A DNA stretch of 34,439 bases. It comes from Bacillota bacterium (GTDB lineage: Bacteria; Bacillota_I; Bacilli_A; Acholeplasmatales; Acholeplasmataceae). Made by a program: the position numbers and the translations under genes. Location: the NCBI GenBank assembly GCA_018818645.1, contig JAHIRQ010000154.1, forward strand, positions 1 to 34,439, given 5' to 3'. Each line of letters opens with the position of its first letter. Within the stretch, counting starts at the first letter, position 1. The notes under the pieces were generated by a model, which saw nothing but the letters and a program-made list of their open reading frames with translations, was not told the DNA's origin and made no database searches. Positions 28,508 to 34,439 of this stretch are shown in pieces.

Positions 28508-29256
28508 TCATCTCTCACTTCAATAAATAATAATGTTTTATCATCGTCTGTCTTCTTATTAATTCTTTCCGATGCTAAAAAGCGCTCTAATGATTTTTGG
28601 ACTTCCTCTTGATTATAGTTTTCATGAGAAAAGACCTTAAAGAATGGATCATAAAATAAGTGACTGACTGTTTTATCCTTCGCTGAGATACTAATTGACT
28701 CAATACCATCACTCATTAAGGATACCATTGGATAAAACTTGTCACATTTTTCATAAATTCCATTCTCAATACTCTCTAAATTACAAATTGAGAATGTCGC
28801 GTTCGCGTATTCTCCTCTTTGTTGTTTCGCAATGACTTCATAGGAATCTCCAATCTTGCCAATTGCTGCACAATCACCTACCTGACCATAAAACTGGCGA
28901 TCGTGAAAGCTAACAAAAACAAGAAGAGTCGCATTTAAATCTTTGATATTGACTTCGTTTTGATTGGCGACGTCATGCAATTGATCATTGGTTTCAATAA
29001 AGCCTTCCTTAATCAAAGTGATGATTTCTTCATCTGTCATTTTGACATCAAGGTATTTTTCTAAAAAGTCAACGATAAAAGTAGAAGCGGTTAAACTTCC
29101 TAATTCTGCATGAGACGCACTGCCCATACCATCACTAACGCATGCAATAAAACCTAACCCATTTGGTAATATTTTATAAGCGTGATTGTCATGACATGGT
29201 GTTTCTGTAGATAAATGCGAGGTGCCAACAACAGATGCACCATATAGTCTAACCAA
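28504..29256 (-). CDS. PP2C-family protein phosphatase (TerY-P triad)
   Basis: CHDNHAY, VSDGMGSASHAE, GQVGDC, MSDGIES, DDDKTLL motifs; 4-nt overlap with kinase. Confidence 0.85.
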   Translation of the reverse strand: MVRLYGASVVGTSHLSTETPCHDNHAYKILPNGLGFIACVSDGMGSASHAELGSLTASTFIVDFLEKYLDVKMTDEEIITLIKEGFIETNDQLHDVANQNEVNIKDLNATLLVFVSFHDRQFYGQVGDCAAIGKIGDSYEVIAKQQRGEYANATFSICNLESIENGIYEKCDKFYPMVSLMSDGIESISISAKDKTVSHLFYDPFFKVFSHENYNQEEVQKSLERFLASERINKKTDDDKTLLFIEVRDE

Positions 29257-29258
29257 GA

Positions 29259-29957
29259 TTAGACCTCAAATTCAAAGACATCATCACTTGGTTTTTCAAG
29301 CTTTAATGTATCTCCTACACGACTTGAAGAAACTGAGGATAATGATGAGGATACCCATTGGAAGAGTTCCTTGAAGTTTAGACCATTGAGTTTGAAAACA
29401 CGGTCTCCAGATCCTGATATTTGACGTAATCTTTCGATATTTGCGTTTTCAACACCAATACCAAAGAAAATAACTTTCTTGCTAGAAATAGCACTTTGTA
29501 GCATACCACTTGCTTCACTGACGTTATCTGTTGGTTCACCATCAGTAATGACAAATAGCCATGGTCTATAATAAGAAATACCAGCATTTCTATATTCTTG
29601 TTTTCTGCTTTCAATATTTCTAAGTGCTGTTACAATCGCTTCACCCATTGGAGTCATCCCATTGACCTTTAGTTCAGGAGCTTGAGACTCAGAGACTGTT
29701 GCGAAATTTTGTACAACAGATACACTTTGACCAAATGTAATCACCGATAAATCAACTCGAACACTTGCTAGATCATCATCACGCAGTGCAGCATATAGTG
29801 CATGAACACCTTCATTGAGTTGGTTGATTGGATTACCAGACATGGAGTAAGAAGTATCAAGTAATAAAACGACTGGGCATCGTGGTTCTGGATTATCCAG
29901 AAGGGCTTCATCAACGACTTCCTTTTCAAATTCAAAATCATTTCTTAAATCACTCAT
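29259..29957 (-). CDS. VWA-domain protein, TerY-like
   Basis: MIDAS DTSYSMSG, GMTPMGEAI, VITDGEPTD. Confidence 0.88.
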   Translation of the reverse strand: MSDLRNDFEFEKEVVDEALLDNPEPRCPVVLLLDTSYSMSGNPINQLNEGVHALYAALRDDDLASVRVDLSVITFGQSVSVVQNFATVSESQAPELKVNGMTPMGEAIVTALRNIESRKQEYRNAGISYYRPWLFVITDGEPTDNVSEASGMLQSAISSKKVIFFGIGVENANIERLRQISGSGDRVFKLNGLNFKELFQWVSSSLSSVSSSRVGDTLKLEKPSDDVFEFEV

Positions 29958-29995
29958 AAGTCACATACCTCTCTTATTTTTAATTTTTTTATTCT

Positions 29996-30691
29996 TTAAA
30001 GTAGGAATAGAACAATCAAAGATACAAATAAAGCTTTTAAACTGAACTTACTCTTGATGTAGACTATTGTAGCAAATAAAATGTATACCAAACCAAATGC
30101 AAGCTGAATCCAATTGAAGCCATCTGGTGATGTTGCTAGCACCAAACCATAGAAGAATAAGGCAACTAAATATCTAAGAAGCATTGAAAAGGGGAGTTCC
30201 ATATTCATTTTTTGGATTTGATAGAAATAGACAAGAATTCCTGCTATATAGATTGACATCAAAATCGTTCCTATCGTATACAAAGCATACACCCATACGG
30301 ATTCAAAAACAAGTAAATTGGAATAGTTATCTTGACCAATTAAATACCCTATGATACCGAAGTGATAGGATAGATTCATAAGGATTAATACAAATTGAGA
30401 TATTAAGACAAGTAATGCGGAAAATATAAAGACTTTGAAAAATTTATCAAGATCAAAAACATTATATTTTTTACCGATGGTATAGTGGTATAAATTGAAA
30501 TTCAAAAAAAGAAAGAACACAATTTGAATCACATAGATGAAGATATAGCTGTAACTACCTCCAAAAAGCGAACCAAATAGCGTACCATCCCATATAGACT
30601 CATTAAAAAATGGATAGAGATAAAAGACACCCCAAATGATAGAACCAAAGAATATTTTATTGATATTATTGTTCACAGGATTTGGATTCAT
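29996..30691 (-). CDS. Polytopic membrane protein of unknown function
   Basis: Six or so TM segments; start at 30691 (MNPNPVNNN) with GGGGGAG RBS; 38 bp upstream of the VWA gene. Confidence 0.6.
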   Translation of the reverse strand: MNPNPVNNNINKIFFGSIIWGVFYLYPFFNESIWDGTLFGSLFGGSYSYIFIYVIQIVFFLFLNFNLYHYTIGKKYNVFDLDKFFKVFIFSALLVLISQFVLILMNLSYHFGIIGYLIGQDNYSNLLVFESVWVYALYTIGTILMSIYIAGILVYFYQIQKMNMELPFSMLLRYLVALFFYGLVLATSPDGFNWIQLAFGLVYILFATIVYIKSKFSLKALFVSLIVLFLL

Positions 30692-30783
30692 CTCTACTCC
30701 CCCTGTTGTATTTCTTGTTATCATTATAGCACGCATTATGTGCGCGAGTGCTTTTCAAAAGTTGATTTTAATTGAAAATTAAT

Positions 30784-30811
30784 AAAAAATATACAACTAG
30801 AAGCTGTATAT
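30784..30811 (-). terminator. Terminator of the PadR/HAAS-type operon
   Basis: ATATACA...TGTATAT stem with U-tract on minus strand. Confidence 0.6.
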
Positions 30812-30841
30812 CTTTCTTTTTTGTTTCTATTTACTATTGTC

Positions 30842-31945
30842 TTAAGTGTTTTCGATGATTGCTACAATTGGAATTAATAAGAATGCTAACCAAGAGATGT
30901 AAAAGAGATCAAAAAAATATCCTAATGAGAAGAATAAGATAACTGCAATAAATGGCATGAGTGCAGTAAATCTGACTTTGTCGAAAGCGATGATTGCTAC
31001 CATAGGAATGAAGAGGAAAGCTTGCCATGCATATGCCCAACCATCAAGCGCGAAACCTAGTCCTAGGAAAATCGCTGTAGAAACCACGATAACAGATACC
31101 ATAAAGATTGCTTTACTTCTTTCTCTTCCTTCAAGTCGGTTATCCCAGACAAAGTGCATATCTCCAAATATAATACCTACGATAACAGGTAGTGCAAATC
31201 CTAATGCACCATATCTCCATTCCCCGTAAGTGTAGCCCATGTATAAATAGAAGAGAATCGAGATAACAAATGCTGCTTCATAAATAATAACTTTCCATAC
31301 TTTTTTGTCATTTAAGATTCCTAGCATTGGTATACTTAAGAAAACTAACCAACCAGGATTCCATAGATTATAATATGTCCCTAATAGAATGAAAACAATG
31401 ACTGATACAAATGGAGAGATTGCTACAAATACTTCCTTTAACTTCGTGTGAAGAAGTATAGATACCATTGGGATGAGTAGAAATACTAGCCAAGCTGGAT
31501 GCCATAAATCAAATCCCCAACCTAGGATTAAATAAGCAATGACGCTAATGAATGGTGATAAAGCTACAATACCATCTTTAAGTCTTGTGTGTAGTGCTAT
31601 TGATGTCACTGGAATAAGTAAGAATACCATCCAACCAGGATTCCATAACTCAAAATAAAAACCTAAGACAAAGAAAATGATTAAACTTAGAAATGGTGTA
31701 ATCGCGATGATTTTATTTCTAACACTTTTTTCTTTTTTGAGTTTTAATGTATCGATTAATTCATATGCAGCATTTTTAGGATCACCTAGCATGTTCCATA
31801 CTTCCTCATCCGTTTTACCTGTGCTTTTCGCATCCTCATAAAGCTGTTCATAATCAGTAACAATGTCATTAATTTCTGATTTACTTGCTTGAAACTCCTC
31901 TAATTGAGTTCTTAAACTACTTAAATATTTATCCTTCATTTTCAA
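30842..31945 (-). CDS. HAAS/DUF1700-like N-terminal domain fused to six repeated membrane hairpins
   Basis: N-terminus YLSSLRTQLEEF..SKSEINDIVTDYEQLYEDAKSTGKTDEEVWNMLGDPKNAAYEL; repeated 'PF.SVI.F.LG....LW.PGWLVFLLIPM..I'. Confidence 0.75.
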   Translation of the reverse strand: MKMKDKYLSSLRTQLEEFQASKSEINDIVTDYEQLYEDAKSTGKTDEEVWNMLGDPKNAAYELIDTLKLKKEKSVRNKIIAITPFLSLIIFFVLGFYFELWNPGWMVFLLIPVTSIALHTRLKDGIVALSPFISVIAYLILGWGFDLWHPAWLVFLLIPMVSILLHTKLKEVFVAISPFVSVIVFILLGTYYNLWNPGWLVFLSIPMLGILNDKKVWKVIIYEAAFVISILFYLYMGYTYGEWRYGALGFALPVIVGIIFGDMHFVWDNRLEGRERSKAIFMVSVIVVSTAIFLGLGFALDGWAYAWQAFLFIPMVAIIAFDKVRFTALMPFIAVILFFSLGYFFDLFYISWLAFLLIPIVAIIENT

Positions 31946-32252
31946 TACCTCCCAATAATTTGAATACCCCTTTTAAGAATGTTCTCCATTCGCCTTCATA
32001 CTCATCTAACTTTTCAATGCCTACATCTGTTATTTTATAATATTTTCTAGGTGCTCCTATATTTGTATTTTCCACATAAGTATCGAAAAGACCTTGTCCT
32101 GTTAATCTTCTAAGTATTGGATAGACTGTGTTCTCATTGACATCAATTTCGGATGACAGCTTTTCGATGACTTCGAATCCGTACATGTCATGATTCCTAA
32201 TGATGCTTAGGATGCACATTTCTAGAATACCTTTTTTGAATTGTGTATTCAT
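31929..32252 (-). CDS. PadR-family transcriptional regulator
   Basis: KKGILEMCILSIIRNHDMYGFEVIEKLSSE...ENTVYPILRRLTGQGL...RKYYKITDVG. Confidence 0.92.
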   Translation of the reverse strand: MNTQFKKGILEMCILSIIRNHDMYGFEVIEKLSSEIDVNENTVYPILRRLTGQGLFDTYVENTNIGAPRKYYKITDVGIEKLDEYEGEWRTFLKGVFKLLGGIENEG

Positions 32253-32262
32253 AATTTCCTCC

Positions 32263-32312
32263 TTACTGTGTGTTGCACACTACTATAATAACACCTTACT
32301 GTGCAAAACACA
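32263..32312. promoter_or_regulatory. Two tandem dyad operators upstream of padR
   Basis: TTACTGTGTGTTGCACAC and TTACTGTGCAAAACACA, dyad centres ~32 bp apart. Confidence 0.55.
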
Positions 32313-32359
32313 ATACCTAAAATAACAAATTTTTATTTTTTTTATTACGTATGGATATC

Positions 32360-32388
32360 TTGTCTTTTCAAAGCGAATATGATACTAT
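32360..32388 (+). promoter_or_regulatory. Promoter of the aroF-tyrA leader
   Basis: TTGTCT - 17 nt - TACTAT upstream of the leader peptide ORF. Confidence 0.4.
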
Positions 32389-32415
32389 TATTTCAAACAA
32401 AGATAGGTGATATTG

Positions 32416-32460
32416 ATGTTAAATGTTAAAAAGGTTAGTTATTATTACGCATATCGTTGA
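32416..32460 (+). CDS. Tyr-rich leader peptide MLNVKKVSYYYAYR
   Basis: ATG 32416 with AGGTGA RBS; Tyr codons TAT TAT TAC . TAT before stop, followed by an attenuator. Confidence 0.7.
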   Translation: MLNVKKVSYYYAYR

Positions 32461-32526
32461 AAATGAGGATTGCTAGGGCATTCCTTTTTGAGTAATAAAG
32501 GAACAGCCAAACCATGACAAACGTTC

Positions 32527-32554
32527 ATCCTTGGGGTTCCTCAGGGATTTTTTT
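32527..32554 (+). terminator. Attenuator terminator in the aroF leader
   Basis: ATCCTTGGG-GTTC-CTCAGGGAT stem (with G:U pairs) followed by T7. Confidence 0.75.
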
Positions 32555-32580
32555 ATTTAAAAACCAAAGGAGAAAATATT

Positions 32581-33600
32581 ATGATTGTTCAGATGAAAAA
32601 GGGTTCAACCAAAAAAGAGTTTGAAAAGATTGTTGAGTTTTTAAAGGCTAAAAAATTAGATATTATGGATGCGAGCTCAGACGAGATTCGTGTGTTTGGT
32701 ATTATTGGGGATACAACATCGATTGACCCTAGTGATTTATACGCATTTGAAGGCGTTAAGGAAGTCACTAGAGTATCCACACCATTTAAGAAAGCAAGCA
32801 GAAGCTTCAAGAAAAAGGATACCATTATTAAAATCGGTGATGACATCGAAATTGGTGGTGATCAATTCGTGATGATGGCAGGTCCTTGTTCTGTAGAATC
32901 AGAAGAGCAATTAAGAATTATTGCGAAAGCTGTTAAAAAAGCAGGTGCTACACTACTTCGTGGTGGAGCTTATAAGCCTAGAACATCTCCTTATGCTTTT
33001 CAAGGTCTAGAATTAGAAGGATTAAAGCTACTTAGAAAAATTGGTGATGAGGTTGGTTTGAAAATCGTTACTGAAATACCAAGTGCTGATTTACTCCCTT
33101 TATTTGAACAATATGTGGATGTAATTCAAGTTGGTGCTAGAAATATGCAAAACTTCCATTTGATGAAGGCATTAGGAAAATCAACAAAGCCTATTTTATT
33201 AAAAAGAGGGTTGTCTGCAACAATTGAAGAATGGTTAATGTCAGCTGAATATATTATGGCTGGTGGAAATGAACAAGTGATATTGTGCGAACGAGGCATT
33301 CGCACCTATGAAAAATATACAAGAAATACCCTAGATATTAGTGCAGTTTTAGCGGTAAAGGAACTTTCTCATTTACCAGTCATCATCGATCCATCTCACG
33401 CAGCTGGACGCTGGAATATGATTGAAAAGCTATCCTTAGCATCGCTTGCGGTAGGGGCTCATGGTTTAATTGTTGAAGTGCATCATGATCCTGAACATGC
33501 ACTATCTGATGGAGCGCAGTCACTCAAGCTTCCTAAGTTCGCATCTATGATGGATGAACTTGAAAAGGTAGCTCAAGTATTGGGTAAGAAGCTCAGATGA
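32581..33600 (+). CDS. aroF: 3-deoxy-7-phosphoheptulonate (DAHP) synthase with N-terminal ferredoxin-like domain
   Basis: MMAGPCSVESEEQL, LRGGAYKPRTSPYAFQG, VIIDPSHAAGRW. Confidence 0.93.
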   Translation: MIVQMKKGSTKKEFEKIVEFLKAKKLDIMDASSDEIRVFGIIGDTTSIDPSDLYAFEGVKEVTRVSTPFKKASRSFKKKDTIIKIGDDIEIGGDQFVMMAGPCSVESEEQLRIIAKAVKKAGATLLRGGAYKPRTSPYAFQGLELEGLKLLRKIGDEVGLKIVTEIPSADLLPLFEQYVDVIQVGARNMQNFHLMKALGKSTKPILLKRGLSATIEEWLMSAEYIMAGGNEQVILCERGIRTYEKYTRNTLDISAVLAVKELSHLPVIIDPSHAAGRWNMIEKLSLASLAVGAHGLIVEVHHDPEHALSDGAQSLKLPKFASMMDELEKVAQVLGKKLR

Positions 33601-34427
33601 AGATATTTGTTGTAGGACTTGGGCTCATTGGTGCGTCTTATGCCGAAGGACTTCATCAAGCAGGGCATCATGTTTATGGATATGATTTGAATGAATCTAA
33701 TATTGAAAAAGGAATTCATTTAGGATTTCTAGAAAAAGAGAATAGCTTATCAAAGATTAGTGTTGTAGATCTAATCATTTTAGCTCTGTATCCTAAGGAT
33801 AATGTAGATTTCATTCAGTCCAATAGAAATTTACTAACTGCAGGGCAAATACTAACTGATGTTAGTGGTACTAAATTATGGATGATGTCTGAAATAGAAA
33901 AAATATTACCAAATGGAATATCCTATACGTCTCACCACCCGATGGCGGGTCGTGAGTCCTCAGGTTTTGAATCTAGAAATTACCACATGTTTAAGAATGC
34001 AAATTATATCATTGTACAAGGTAAGAAAAGTGATCAGAAAGATATTGAAGTGCTTGAACTTATCGCAAAACAACTGAAATTTGGTAAAATAACAGTAACA
34101 GATGCGAAAACACATGATGAGCTGATTGCTTTTACATCACAACTCACACATATACTAGCTGTAACCTTAATTCAAAGTGATCATTTGAAAGAAACGAAAG
34201 AAGCGACTGGAGACTCATTTAGAGATTTAACTAGAATTGCTAAGATCAATGAAGTGATGTGGACAGAGCTTTTCTTAGAAAATAAAGATGCTTTAGTCAC
34301 TAAAATTAATGAATTTATGACAGAACTTGTTTATATCAAAGAGCTAATCCTAGACGATGATAAAGAACGGTTAATGAATTACCTAAAGGAAGCCAAAGAA
34401 AAGAGGAAATCCTTTGACATTTCTTAA
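33597..34427 (+). CDS. tyrA: Prephenate dehydrogenase
   Basis: GLGLIGASYAEGL Rossmann motif, DVSGTK, SHHPMAGRESSGFE; ATGA overlap with aroF. Confidence 0.88.
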   Translation: MKIFVVGLGLIGASYAEGLHQAGHHVYGYDLNESNIEKGIHLGFLEKENSLSKISVVDLIILALYPKDNVDFIQSNRNLLTAGQILTDVSGTKLWMMSEIEKILPNGISYTSHHPMAGRESSGFESRNYHMFKNANYIIVQGKKSDQKDIEVLELIAKQLKFGKITVTDAKTHDELIAFTSQLTHILAVTLIQSDHLKETKEATGDSFRDLTRIAKINEVMWTELFLENKDALVTKINEFMTELVYIKELILDDDKERLMNYLKEAKEKRKSFDIS

Positions 34428-34439
34428 AATGCAGAATTA

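Noticed and set aside
32461-32560. T-box riboswitch upstream of aroF
   Set aside because: No AGGGUGGNACCGCG-type T-box sequence or recognisable specifier stem; the Tyr-rich leader ORF explains the terminator better.
1-34439. CRISPR arrays, tRNA/rRNA genes, IS elements or integrases
   Set aside because: None recognised on reading either strand; no regularly spaced repeats or transposase-like ORFs.

Overview
AT-rich chromosomal window using the standard code (TGA is a stop), consistent with an Acholeplasma/Izemoplasma-like or other low-GC Firmicutes/Tenericutes lineage; this taxonomic guess is inference only. Left to right it contains: a frameshifted Cys/His peptidase-like fragment and a BspA-like LRR lipoprotein; a very large PrsA-like parvulin lipoprotein (minus strand); a housekeeping block (yycJ-type MBL hydrolase, rlmH, HAD phosphatase, DegV, mscL, rsgA); pdxT/pdxS with a divergent MocR/PdxR-type regulator; an AbiEi/AbiEii type IV toxin-antitoxin pair; a 3.6 kb graveyard of polymorphic-toxin (RHS-like) tips and immunity genes; a compact polysaccharide-utilisation operon (two paralogous uncharacterised presumed alpha/alpha-toroid enzymes, TIM-barrel isomerase, GPH symporter, GH105); a minus-strand VWA/PP2C/kinase (TerY-P-like) operon whose kinase carries a second, degenerate kinase module; a PadR/HAAS-type operon with a six-fold repeated membrane protein; and an aroF-tyrA operon. 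The most interesting signals are (1) a Tyr-rich leader peptide plus attenuator before aroF-tyrA, (2) three degenerate copies of a toxin-junction peptide marking an orphan toxin/immunity cassette array, (3) the kinase + split pseudokinase TerY-P operon with two extra small membrane proteins, (4) paired secreted and cytosolic copies of an unassigned enzyme family in the polysaccharide operon, and (5) a uORF/anti-SD switch candidate upstream of rsgA.
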